A stretch of DNA of 64,000 nucleotides from Psoroptes ovis. Its lineage: Eukaryota; Arthropoda; Arachnida; Sarcoptiformes; Psoroptidae. The stretch is from the NCBI GenBank assembly GCA_002943765.1, contig PQWQ01000001.1, positions 62,001 to 126,000 on the forward strand. Reading direction: 5' to 3'. Position numbers and translations under genes: made by a program. Shown in pieces: positions 1 to 10,717 of the stretch (position 1 is the stretch's first letter; each line of letters starts with the position of its first letter). Below the pieces are notes generated by a model. It saw only the letters and a program-made list of their open reading frames with translations. It was not told where the DNA came from and did no database searches.

Positions 1-178
1 GATGAGCAAATTTCATTTAATATCCGAAATTGTTCAAGGTGTTTTGTGTGTGTGCAGGCGTTCGTCTACCGTTTGCATTAATCTCGAATTTTCGAGATCG
101 AAAGCCACAAAATGTTTCATGTGTTTTGTGTGCAGTGTGAAAATTGTACCGGTTGGAATTATTCAGAAATTTTCAATA

Positions 179-257
179 TTAAGTCGTCTGAAAAGTTTTT
201 GCCGATTTTATCATAGGAAATAATGAGAAAATCGACAAGAACTTATCGGACAACCTA
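179..257 (+). mobile_element. Palindromic mariner-like MITE, TATATC-core type
   Basis: Left arm degenerate (AAGTCGTCTGAAAAG), right arm good (ACTTATCGGACAACCTAA). It sits at the left edge of the 327-bp array and differs from the array copies. Confidence 0.8.
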
Positions 258-507
258 ATTGAAACCAAACAAACCGAAAAAAACAATAATCATTGAATAA
301 TTCCGGGCCTAAAAAATTGAAATTGAAAAATTTAAAATTGAATATTATTTTATGATGAAATGTTTATGTTTATTTGAATTTCCATTTTTCTATGAATTCT
401 TGGAAATTCTATGAACAATTCTGAACAAAAAAAGACTATTATTTGAAATCACTTTTGTTTTTGAATCTTGAACGAAATTCTCGAGAATTTCATATGAATT
501 TATTATC

Positions 508-585
508 CGGTTGTCCGAAAAGTTTTTGTCGATTATATCATAGGGAATTATGAGAAAATCGACAAGAACTTATCGGACAACCTAA
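508..585 (+). mobile_element. MITE inside tandem array, copy 1
   Basis: Left arm CCGGTTGTCCGAAAAGTTTT pairs with right arm AACTTATCGGACAACC; core TATATCATAGGG. Confidence 0.85.
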
Positions 586-834
586 TTGAAACCAAACAAA
601 CCGAAAAAAACAATAATCATTGAATAATTCCGGGCCTAAAAAATTGAAATTGAAAAATTTAAAATTGAATATTATTTTATGATGAAATGTTTATGTTTAT
701 TTGAATTTCCATTTTTCTATGAATTCTTGGAAATTCTATGAACAATTCTGAACCAAAAAAGACTATTATTTGAAATCACTTTTGTTTTTGAATCTTGAAC
801 GAAATTCTCGAGAATTTCATATGAATTTATTATC

Positions 835-912
835 CGGTTGTCCGAAAAGTTTTTGTCGATTATATCATAGGGAATTATGAGAAAATCGACAAGAACTTAT
901 CGGACAACCTAA
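835..912 (+). mobile_element. MITE inside tandem array, copy 2
   Basis: Same sequence as the copy 327 bp upstream. Confidence 0.85.
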
Positions 913-1161
913 TTGAAACCAAACAAACCGAAAAAAACAATAATCATTGAATAATTCCGGGCCTAAAAAATTGAAATTGAAAAATTTAAAATTGAATATT
1001 ATTTTATGATGAAATGTTTATGTTTATTTGAATTTCCATTTTTCTATGAATTCTTGGAAATTCTATGAACAATTCTGAACCAAAAAAGACTATTATTTGA
1101 AATCACTTTTGTTTTTGAATCTTGAACGAAATTCTCGAGAATTTCATATGAATTTATTATC

Positions 1162-1239
1162 CGGTTGTCCGAAAAGTTTTTGTCGATTATATCATAGGGA
1201 ATTATGAGAAAATCGACAAGAACTTATTGGACAACCTAA
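1162..1239 (+). mobile_element. MITE inside tandem array, copy 3
   Basis: Same as the previous copies apart from TATTGG for TATCGG in the right arm; forms the right edge of the array. Confidence 0.85.
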
Positions 1240-1263
1240 TATTATTCCATTTCTTCACCATCG

Positions 1264-1285
1264 TTTTTTTTTTTTTTTTTTTTTT
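1264..1285 (+). repeat. Poly-T tract, 22 nt
   Basis: Uninterrupted T run just right of the tandem array. Confidence 0.9.
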
Positions 1286-1524
1286 GAAACGAAATTAAAT
1301 TTCAAATTTGATTTGATTTTTCTCTTGAATTTTCTTCACATTAACAAAACTTTGAAGCCTAACAACAACATTTAATCAAAAATGAAAAAATAAAAAGCGT
1401 ACGAAACGTCGATTTTCTTGAGAAACGAATAGAGTTGATGATGGGCAAAGATGGGGGAAGGGTAGAGGAAAGGAAAATTCATTTCAAAATGATATTGGAT
1501 TTTTTTTTCGGTGTGATGCAATTA

Positions 1525-1553
1525 TTAGGTTGTCCCATAAGTTCTCGCAAGAA
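1525..1553 (+). mobile_element. Solo MITE arm, CCC type
   Basis: Only the left arm TTAGGTTGTCCCATAAGTT is present after TA; no matching right arm follows, so this is a truncated element. Confidence 0.6.
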
Positions 1554-1960
1554 TGCAATATATGAAATGTTATCAAGTGAAAGCTGCCGAAGACGAATAA
1601 TAAGATGAGGCAAAAGAGTCTTAGAATTGGAAATCTAAGGAAAATCATTGGGAGAATCATAGCGATTGACAAGTCATTGGAAAACTATGCAATATTGATG
1701 CATGCATGCATCATCTAACTAATAGCAAATATTGAAAAAATTTCCACATTTCAATATTTGAAATTGTTTCATTTCGATGATGATGATGATTCGGATGATG
1801 ATCAACTTCAAATCATTATTATTGCAATGTCCATCATCATCATCATCATCATTGAAAGCAATATTAAAATGAAGCAATGAAATGATGGCACAAAGATCAA
1901 TAAATTTCATTTACGTTTAGTTCAATCATATTTCAATGACCATTATCTTTGAAAAAAATA

Positions 1961-2054
1961 TTATGAGATTGTCCGAAAAGTTTTGGCCGATATTCGTTAA
2001 GAACTTCATTATCGATATTCGATTAATCAAAATGAACTTTTCGAACAACCTATT
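1961..2054 (+). mobile_element. Palindromic MITE, CTCTATT/GATTAA-core type, diverged
   Basis: Arms GATTGTCCGAAAAGTT and AACTTTTCGAACAACC with GATTAATC in the core; slightly longer than its relatives. Confidence 0.7.
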
Positions 2055-2391
2055 AGAAATAAATATGGCAGAAATAAATGAATAAATAAATCGAAAATAA
2101 AAAAATTCATCAACATAATCGAATATATGTAATCATTATTAATTCAGAAACATGATCCGATTTCTAAATGGCAGCTGAAAAAATGAACGAAAATCTTAGA
2201 ATCACCATCTAAGAATCACCATCTTCGAATCATCATCTTCGAAACATCATTAACTAAATGTTTTCTTTTTTTTCCAATTTCATTCCGTATATCAAACAAC
2301 ATTATCATTATCATCATCATTGATCAATATCATTCAATATTATTATTATTGAAAATTGAGATTTTGAATTTGTTTAATATCATATTATATA

Positions 2392-2472
2392 TTAGGTTGT
2401 CCCATAAGTTTTTGCCGTTTTTTAAATTTTTTTTTCATTTGAAAAACGGCAAGAACTTATGGGACAACCTAA
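2392..2472. mobile_element. Palindromic MITE, CCC type
   Basis: Near-perfect 81-bp palindrome: TTAGGTTGTCCCATAAGTT with TTGCCG, T/A-rich loop, then the mirror arm; flanked by TA on both sides. Confidence 0.9.
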
Positions 2473-2973
2473 TATATATTTAGAAAAAATCATTATTATT
2501 TATTAATGCATCAATGATTTTCGCTTGTTTTTTCTGTTGATTACAAGGATTTTGTTTTTTCCATTTTTTACCTTTGAATCGGTACAACAATATCATTGAT
2601 TCACATGTTATCATTGCTTTTTCTGGCTGTGAAAATACAGAGAGAAAACGAATTAATAATTAAAGATGAACACGAAATGAATGAAATCAGTGTAATTCTC
2701 ATTCATTCATTCATTGAGCATTTCAGTACATTAGATTATGGGTTTGAATGTAATAAATCTAATGAATCAAATCAAATGAATGAATGAATGAATGCAAATA
2801 CCTATGAAATAATAAATCTAATGAATCTGAACCAAAATCGATGATGATCAAAATTGATGATGATGAATTAGAACATTCAACATGAATTGAAGAAGAAGAA
2901 GAAGAAGAAGAAGAATTCATGAATTTAAGAATTTTGATTTTGCGATTTTTCATTTGTAATGATTTGCTTTATA

Positions 2974-3055
2974 TTTGGTTGTCCCATAAGTTCTTGCCGT
3001 TTTTTTTGATTTTTTTTCAATCCAAAAAACGGCAAAAACTTATGGGACAACTTGA
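2974..3055. mobile_element. Palindromic MITE, CCC type
   Basis: Arms TTGGTTGTCCCATAAGTTC and AACTTATGGGACAACTTGA around ACGGC-mirrored T-rich loop. Confidence 0.85.
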
Positions 3056-3248
3056 TATTTTTACTTTTGCTTTCATGGTTTAATATCTATAATTTTAATA
3101 TGATTAAATCATTATTATTATTATTCAATATTTGGCTTCGGAATATTTTTTCTTCCACGGAAAAAAATCAATTCAATAAATGAATGAGAAATGAACGAAG
3201 TAATGTAAACACTAATGTAGAATTCATGCAATTATTAGAATAGAAATA

Positions 3249-3332
3249 TTAGTTGTTGTCCGAAAAGTTTTTGACGATTATATCGTAGAGAATAATTGGA
3301 AAAATCAACAAGAACTTTTCGGACAGCAATAA
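3249..3332 (+). mobile_element. Palindromic MITE, TATATC-core type
   Basis: TTGTTGTCCGAAAAG and CTTTTCGGACAGCAA arms, core TATATCGTAGAG. Confidence 0.8.
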
Positions 3333-4024
3333 TCGAAGATTAGATTGGAAAAAAATCAAACCAAAAATTGAAATTTATTTATTTATGTGATTTTTTGCTT
3401 CGATATTTCATTATTTTCTTCGATAATCATAAATGATAATGATAATGATGGTGGTGGTGGTGATCATCATCATAATAATAATTATAATGGTGAAAAAATG
3501 AAAAAATCTTGGACCAAAACCTCGTAGAAACCTCGTAAAAACTATTAGAAATGAAAATAAGAAAATATGAAAATATGAAATTGAAAAAATAAAAAAATAA
3601 ATAAATAAATAAACAATCTAATTGGCTTATTAAATTCTTGATTCATTTTTCGATTCCCATTTTCTTAAGAAAATAAATAAATAAATTTCTTGAAAATATT
3701 AATATTAATAAAAAAATGGAATAAATTATCGTGAAAAACTCTGTGCTGAGCTAAGATTCTACGTCTTGAAAGATTCTCTAGGTCTTCCAAAAATTGAAAT
3801 GTAAATGAATTTTTTTTTTTTTTTTGAAAAATTGGAAATTTTAAATTTTCAAATCTTAAAGAAATCTTTAAAAAATTCAAAGAAATGAATTTAAATTAAA
3901 GAAAATTTATTTGAATTTCTTAGATAAACTTGAGATTTGTTGCCTTTATATTAATTTCTTATTTCGATTTTTTCTCCTTATTTTTTTATGACTTTTTCTT
4001 TCGAAAAAATCTAGCCAATAACTA

Positions 4025-4104
4025 TTTGGTTGTCCCATAAGTTCTTGTTGGTTATATCGTAGAAAATCATTGGAAAATAACCAAGAACTTATGGGACAGC
4101 CTTA
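4025..4104 (+). mobile_element. Palindromic MITE, hybrid: CCC arms with TATATC core
   Basis: Arms TTGGTTGTCCCATAAG and CTTATGGGACAGCC, but the core reads TTATATCGTAGAAAATCATT, as in the other subfamily. Confidence 0.85.
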
Positions 4105-4465
4105 TATGATTCAAATGAAATATTTCCTCTTCTTTGAGCTGAGAAATGATACCTAATTGTAAATCCATTGGTTATTTAGGCCTAGAAATGGAAACAAACT
4201 AAAATGAATAAATAAATAAATTGAACTAATGAATAAAATCAATAGATTTTATTTTTCAAAATGAATGAATCAATCAATGAATGAATGAATGAATGAATGA
4301 TCGAATGTTGTGTAATGTCATTTCAATTATATATAATTAGAATGAATAATACGAATAATAATAATGTCGATAATAATAATAATCATCATCATTAACTAAA
4401 TTATATTTGAAACTAACGAATGAATGAATGAACGAAGAGAAAATTAAAAAAAATCAATAAATTAA

Positions 4466-4545
4466 TTAGATTGTCCGAAAAGTTCTTCTCAATTATCGAA
4501 TAGAGTTGCTCGTGAAAATCAGCCAAAACTTTTCGAACAATCTAA
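4466..4545 (-). mobile_element. Palindromic MITE, GAGTTGCTC-core type
   Basis: TTAGATTGTCCGAAAAGTTC and TTTTCGAACAATCTAA arms; core TAGAGTTGCTCGTGAAAATC. Confidence 0.85.
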
Positions 4546-4712
4546 TAATTCAATTAGAGTCATTTCTTATTATTTATTTATTTTTTTGATGACGATAACA
4601 ATAATGATAATGATATTGAGGCACAAGGTATCGAAAGGCATTGTCCATGTATCGATGATGATAATATCGATCAATATTTTCTTGATGATCATAAAGAAAT
4701 CAAATCAATATT

Positions 4713-4792
4713 TTAGATTGTCCAATAAGTTCTTGTCGATTTTCTCATGATTACCTACGATATAATCGGCAAAAACTTTTCGGACAATCTAA
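4713..4792 (-). mobile_element. Palindromic MITE, TATATC-core type, reversed
   Basis: TTAGATTGTCCAATAAGTTC to CTTTTCGGACAATCTAA; core CCTACGATATAATCGG, the reverse complement of the usual core. Confidence 0.88.
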
Positions 4793-5545
4793 TATTTATT
4801 TATTTTTTCTCTTCAATATTTCAAACAATTAAATGGCCAATAAAATCAAATCCAATCATCGAATCAAAAAATTCATTGATGATTTGATCAATGATCATCA
4901 TCATCATCATCATCATATTTTGATATGTTCAATATTTAAATCTAATTGAATTGAATTTCAAATTTTTCAAATCAAATAGATTTGAATTTCAATTTCAATC
5001 TAAGGCTATTACTCTGGTCATTATTCGATTGTTAATTATTATTTTTGCTTTCTGTTTCTTTGATCATTTTCAATTGAATCGTTTTTCTGGGCCAAACAAA
5101 CAAATCAAAAATCAATCAAATGTAATCGAAATCGAAATTGAAATGTAATTTTCATTTGAATTTCACTTGATTGCACTTGAAGTATTAATTGATTTTCGAT
5201 ATTTTATTTCCAATGATGGAAAAATAGAAGACAAAGAATGTCAATTTCTTTATTTTTGCAATTGTAAAATCAAAGAATTGGAAAAAAATTAAGAAATAAA
5301 TACATTCAACATCAGACATATTCGTTGTTTGTATTCATGCATTCATTCATTTATTTATTCATTTAAACAAGTCAAAATTTCAATTGAAATGAGCTACAAA
5401 TCGATTTTTTTTCTCGGCAAAAATACTCATTTGTCTTCTTAACAACAAAATTTTTCAATTTTTTTCAATTTTTCTCGCAATTAATTATAATGATAAATGA
5501 GCTAAAGATGTAAAATAGCGTCAGCAGCAGCAAAAAATAAAATGT

Positions 5546-5625
5546 TTAGGTTGTCCGGAAAATTTTTTCCGATTTCGCCATAGACTTATGAGCGAAATCC
5601 AGCTAAAACTTTTCGGACAGTCTGA
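5546..5625 (+). mobile_element. Palindromic MITE, diverged core
   Basis: TTAGGTTGTCCGGAAAATTT to AACTTTTCGGACAGTCTGA; the core (CGCCATAGACTTATGAGCG) fits none of the common types well. Confidence 0.8.
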
Positions 5626-5801
5626 TAATAATAATGACACACTAACAAATGGAATAATAAATCAATGAATCAAATGAATCAATGAATCACTGAATTGAAT
5701 AGTTGATAAATCGTAAATCATTTCAAAACGTTAAAACAAGGCATTTTGTTTAATCAATTGAGCGTTTATTTTTATTTTTATTGTTGTTTTTAACTCTTTT
5801 A

Positions 5802-5882
5802 TTAGGTTGTCCCTTAAGTTCTGGTCAGTTATAACGTAGAAAATCATTGAAAAAATCGGCAAAAACTTATGGGACAATCTTT
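5802..5882 (+). mobile_element. Palindromic MITE, hybrid: CCC arms with TATATC-like core
   Basis: TTAGGTTGTCCCTTAAGTTC and AACTTATGGGACAATC arms; core TATAACGTAGAAAATCATTG. Confidence 0.83.
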
Positions 5883-6451
5883 GATTATTTCTATTAAATA
5901 ATCAAAGATTTTAGATGAATGGGGTTTTCAAGCATTTTAACCTTATATTTTTGAAAAACCATTTAAAAAAATATAAGAAATCGAATCTTCAATCATTCAT
6001 TTTTTGATTGATAAAACAAAAGACAAGTGAATAAAGGTGGTGAATAGTCGTTTGTGATTCAAAATCTTTTATTCATATTTCATTCACTTTGGTATTTGAA
6101 TCAAATAGAATGAATGACTATTGAACTTCAATTGAATTCATTAATCTATTTTGGCCTCGAAAAATAAAATATTTTTCCAAGAATTTCCATTCATTCATTG
6201 GCTCCTTACCGACCAAACAATTTTTTGGTATGCATTTGAATTCTTTGGAAGAAATTAAACAATAAAGAAGCCCCGAAAATTCTTAAATATTTCATATTTT
6301 TTTAATATCTTTGCCTTAATGAAATATCTTTTAACCAAACCAAAGAAAAAAAAACACCAAAAATAAACAATGGAGAACCTTAACAAAAAAATTAAATGAA
6401 AATTACTTTCACCAATCTTCGTTTTTCATCTTATTATTATCATTGAAAATA

Positions 6452-6533
6452 TTAGATTGTCCGGAATGTTCTGGCCGATTTTCATGAACAACTCTATTGC
6501 GATTAAGCCGAATGAACTTTTCGGACAATCTAA
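6452..6533 (+). mobile_element. Palindromic MITE, CTCTATT/GATTAA-core type
   Basis: TTAGATTGTCCGGAATGTTC to GAACTTTTCGGACAATCTAA with ATGAACAACTCTATTGCGAT inside. Confidence 0.88.
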
Positions 6534-7458
6534 TAATAATAATATGAATGAAAATATTTCTTCTTATTATTTTAATTTGTTCTCATTATTTCCTTCTCGT
6601 TCTTTTTTGATGTTTGAATAAATGAATGAATGAATGAATGAAAAATAAGTGAAATTCTTTGGATTAATTTCCGCATAAATAAATGAATGAAAATAAACGA
6701 AAATTAAAAATAAGAAAATATGAAAATATGAAATATGCTTTGATGAAATAATGCAAAGAAATTGTGGCAAAATGTATTCATGTCTTCCATTCTTAAAGAA
6801 AAATAAACAAATTCATAAAGAAATACCCAGCAAAGTGAACAAATCAAAACAATTCAATGATGATCATAGTAATAATGAAATTTTCAATTTTTTCAAGTCG
6901 ATAAATTTTGAAAAAATCAAATATTTTTCCCCTTGGAAAATTACTCTCTCCGACATTTATGTGCATAAATGCATTGAATATGAATTCATAAATTCATTTC
7001 AAAAATAAACGAACAGATAAATGAAATCAAATAAAATGAATGAACTAAATACAAATGATGAATAACTCTTTGTGTACGTAAATCTTTGCAATGCAAACTC
7101 GTTTGAATGTTGAATGAATGAAAGTCTTGTTTATCAATAATATTTCAAATAATCGCCGATACAGTAATAATGGAAAAAATAATAAATTTACCATATATAT
7201 TATTAATACATCATTATAAACATATTAATAATAATAATGTCGATGATAATGTCAATAATGATAATATTAATAGAAGCAACTGATGCCTTCAAGCTATTTA
7301 TATGTTGTTTGTTTATCTTGACAAAATGGTTTTGAAAAAATAATAATTTTTAAATTGAATTTAAATTCAAAAAAACAAAACAAAACAAACAAAATCCATG
7401 ATTCACCAACAACAATCATTGATTCAATGCTAATATCATTGTAATAGATTTGTTCTAT

Positions 7459-7539
7459 TATTGTTGTCCGAAAAGTTCTTGCCGATTTTCAAATGATTTT
7501 CTACGATATAACCAGCAAAAACTTTTCGGACAACCTATT
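7459..7539 (-). mobile_element. Palindromic MITE, TATATC-core type, reversed
   Basis: TTGTTGTCCGAAAAGTTC to ACTTTTCGGACAACC; core CTACGATATAACC. Confidence 0.83.
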
Positions 7540-8920
7540 AGATTTGTTTAAAATTGTAAATTTATCATTTCACTTTGACTTCACAATTCACAATGTTTGA
7601 CAGAATTTTGAATTATAAATCATTCGTAGAGAATTATATATCAATGATCATAGATTCGTTCAGAATATAGCAAAGCAAAGTAAACACACAAATTTTGAAA
7701 ATTTTCATTTCTTGGAAAAAATTTCGCCGAAAAATTGTTCAATTTTCCTTCGGTTTTTTCTGTTTTTGTTTTACATATTCCATTATTATTGAATCAATTT
7801 AAATCATTTCAATTCATGTTGGAAATCATAGCGTAGAAAAAACCTCGAAAACATTCAATTTTGTTGATTTACAACTTGCTCTGTTGATTCTTCGGTTTTC
7901 AAATTTCGGCTCCCAATTTTTTCCTTGATTTAAAATTTGATTTATAATTTTCAAAGCTGTACAGCTGTTCAAAAATTGATTTCAAAAGTAATAGTTTCTC
8001 AAATATTACAATGATAATAACAATAAATATAACAATAAATTGATTATTTTCAGACTTTGTTTCGGCAAATATTTTTCCGATCTTCGATTTATTATATCAT
8101 ATAAATGTAATAATAATGAGAATGGCGGTGGTGGTGGTGGTTTAAGATGACAAATTTTCCCTTTAGAAAATTTAGAATAATACGTGATTTGTATGTTTTA
8201 ATATTTGTCATCTTAATAAATACATTGATCATCATTATCATTATCATATTGATGTACAGAAAAATTGCCAAATTTGATTTGTACGGAATATTTTCATTGA
8301 AAATCTATTTATTTGTTCATTTGTTGACGATTTAAAAATGAAAATGAGACAAAATTCAAAAATCCATAATAAACTCCAAAAAGTTGGCTTCCCTGCCGGG
8401 CACCGGTACACTAATGGGCTATGAAACTTGAAAATTTGAGAATTTTGCCATGACAATTTCAGCATAAAATTCTTGATTGTGAATTCTTGATTGTGATTTC
8501 TGAATAATTCTCATTAAGCATCAAGTAAAATCTATGCATACCCCATTTTTATAAAAAATTATTCGACTCAAAAATCTCCGATTATTCAATGAGGAAACAA
8601 TAATAATAATTTTCCCCGTTTGAATCTCCCGTTGAATCGATTGAAATACTTATTTATTTATTTATTTATTTTCATTTATCTCTTTTTATTTTATCTTGAA
8701 AATATTAAAGGGAAAAATTTCTCTTTTATTTTATTTTATATTGGATTACTGTTGAAATTATTATTATTATTATTATCATCATCATTATTATTATTATTAA
8801 TCCTATTTTCACTGGAAAAAAATGACGCTTTATTTTTCATTGCTTTGAATCTATTTCCATTATTATTATTATTATTATTTGATTTTGAAAATTGTTTATT
8901 TCTGCTTCGACGAGAATATA

Positions 8921-9000
8921 TTAAGTTGTCCGAAAAGTTTTTGCCGATTATATCGAAGGGAATTATGAGAAAATCGGCAAGAACTTATCGGACAGCCTAA
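8921..9000 (+). mobile_element. Palindromic MITE, TATATC-core type
   Basis: Well-preserved 80-bp copy: TTAAGTTGTCCGAAAAG to CTTATCGGACAGCCTAA, flanked by TA; core TATATCGAAGGGAATTATG. Confidence 0.9.
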
Positions 9001-9327
9001 TATATATTACTTCACAAATTCTTCACAATTCTTTTATTTTCATTCCATATTTTTATTTTATTCCATGTTTCACAAACGAAAAATTCGATGTGAATGAATT
9101 GGTGTGTAAGGTAGTATTTGCAGCTCCAGCAGCAGCAGCAGACATGAGAAATTTCAATTCATTTTCGCTTTCATTTTCATTCATTTCTTAACCATTCGAA
9201 GCGATTCAATTGTAAGATTCGTGTATTCAGGGTTCTATTGTATTGAATTGCATTTTTTTATTATTTCTTTTTCAACAAAGAAAATCGTAAGAAAAATTCC
9301 TTCAAATTCCTTGAGCACACCAATATA

Positions 9328-9406
9328 TTTGGCTGTCCGAAATGTTCGTTTTGCTTAATCAATAGAGTTTCTGATGGAAATCAGCTAGAACTTTACGGAC
9401 AGCCTA
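9328..9406 (-). mobile_element. Palindromic MITE, GATTAA-core type, reversed
   Basis: TTTGGCTGTCCGAAATGTTC to AACTTTACGGACAGCCTAA; core GCTTAATCAATAGAGTTTC. Confidence 0.83.
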
Positions 9407-10302
9407 ATATATAATATACGCAGAAAATAATCAAAGACAAAAAAAATAAAAATAAAAAAAAAATTGAAATTAAAAATAATAATAATAATCTATGATATTG
9501 AATTCAATACATGTACAACATACATCCATACATACATACAGCAGCAGCAGCAAGCCATTGATGCATGGTTCAATACGATTGACATTGTCTGATGAATGTG
9601 TATGAATGAATGAATGAATGAATCTATGTTTGTCATATTAATCATCAATGGTGAAATTGTAAAAGCGATTACCCTGAACCAAACCAAACCAAGGAAAAAA
9701 TGAAAAATCAAGATTGAAAAGTTGAAAAACTTTTAAAGCAAAAAAGAAAGAAAAAAAAATGAATTTGAAATCACTTTGGTTTCAACTTGGGATGTTTTCT
9801 TAAGAAAATAATACAAAAAATTCAAAAATTGTTAATCGAAAATGTCAAAAAATGATTCAAATAGGAAGAAATAAGAAGTCATCCATTGCTTATGTTGGGA
9901 TAAAGGAAGAAATAATGTCAAAAAAAAATGGAATAATCAAACACAGAGAATCATCATTTGACATAATCATCGATTGTGTGTTTCCATTATCCGCAAACCC
10001 CAAAGAGAGAGACAAAATCAGTCCATAGAGAGGCAAAGCTCGGAACCATCTAACCATCAAAGCATAGAAACAACAGAAGCGATGATCATCCAATTAACAT
10101 TTTTATTGAAAATTTATCTTTATTTTTCTATTTTTCAAAATAACTTTTCAAGTATCGGAATTTCTTTGATTTTTTCTCGCAATCTTTGGAAATCTATTTG
10201 AAATTAAAATGTTAAAGTTTCTTTATTTTTTCTTTGAAGAAGAATTCATTGCTTAAGGAATCAGAATTGAATTCTGCTACATTCATTTTGTCTTATTTTG
10301 TA

Positions 10303-10382
10303 TTAGGTTGTCCGAAAAGTTTTTGCCGATTATATCATGGGGAATTATGAGAAAATCGATAAGAACTTATCGGACAACCTAA
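10303..10382 (+). mobile_element. Palindromic MITE, TATATC-core type
   Basis: TTAGGTTGTCCGAAAAGTTT to ACTTATCGGACAACCTAA with TA on both sides; lies about 330 bp upstream of the first recognised PDE1 exon. Confidence 0.92.
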
Positions 10383-10717
10383 TATTATTTATTTATTTCC
10401 CCATCAAAATATTTTTGCCCAGATATATTCCCCTTCTTTTTCTTCGATATCGAAAGAATATAGTTTTTTGAAAATGTCCATTCAAGTGTATTGAAACATT
10501 GAAATGCTTCAATTGTTTTTGCTTTTTGCTTTTTTCTTATTTTTGTCTTGGACATTGAATATTGTTGTCAACATGAGGAATTTTGCTGATTTTAAGGTTT
10601 TTTTTTCTTCCTAAAATATTGATGACATTCTGAAGATTTTACCAAATTTGGCCGAAATTTGAAATATTTTACTCATTTTTCCATTTATTTTTCTTCTTGT
10701 CCCGTTATTTATAACAG

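Larger units (their letters stand above)
258..1239 (+). repeat. Tandem array, three copies of a 327-bp unit, each containing one palindromic MITE
   Basis: The word ACTTATCGGACAACC (or a one-base variant) recurs at 241, 568, 895 and 1222, an exact 327-bp period. Each unit has about 250 bp of unique AT-rich spacer followed by one inverted-repeat element. Copies differ by only a few bases. The fourth MITE is followed by different sequence, which marks the right edge; the MITE at 179-257 marks the left edge. Confidence 0.95.
1286..10717. other. Non-coding region upstream of PDE1
   Basis: No gene supported. It holds 14 palindromic elements (the solo arm at 1525 through the copy at 10303), ATGA/GAAT and ATC microsatellites (for example 4262-4300, 6618-6640, 9605-9622), and short chance frames. 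Unrecognised 5' exons of PDE1 may be hidden here because its first known exon is open upstream. Confidence 0.7.

Noticed and set aside
2..223. Frame of 73 codons at the left edge
   Set aside because: Its end runs into the MITE at 179-257; no homology and no exon structure.
258..1239. CRISPR-like array
   Set aside because: Unit is 327 bp with near-identical spacers and the DNA is eukaryotic; it is a tandem duplication.
8620..9000. 126-codon Leu/Phe-rich frame
   Set aside because: Built from ATT/TTA repeats and ending inside the palindromic element at 8921-9000; not a gene.
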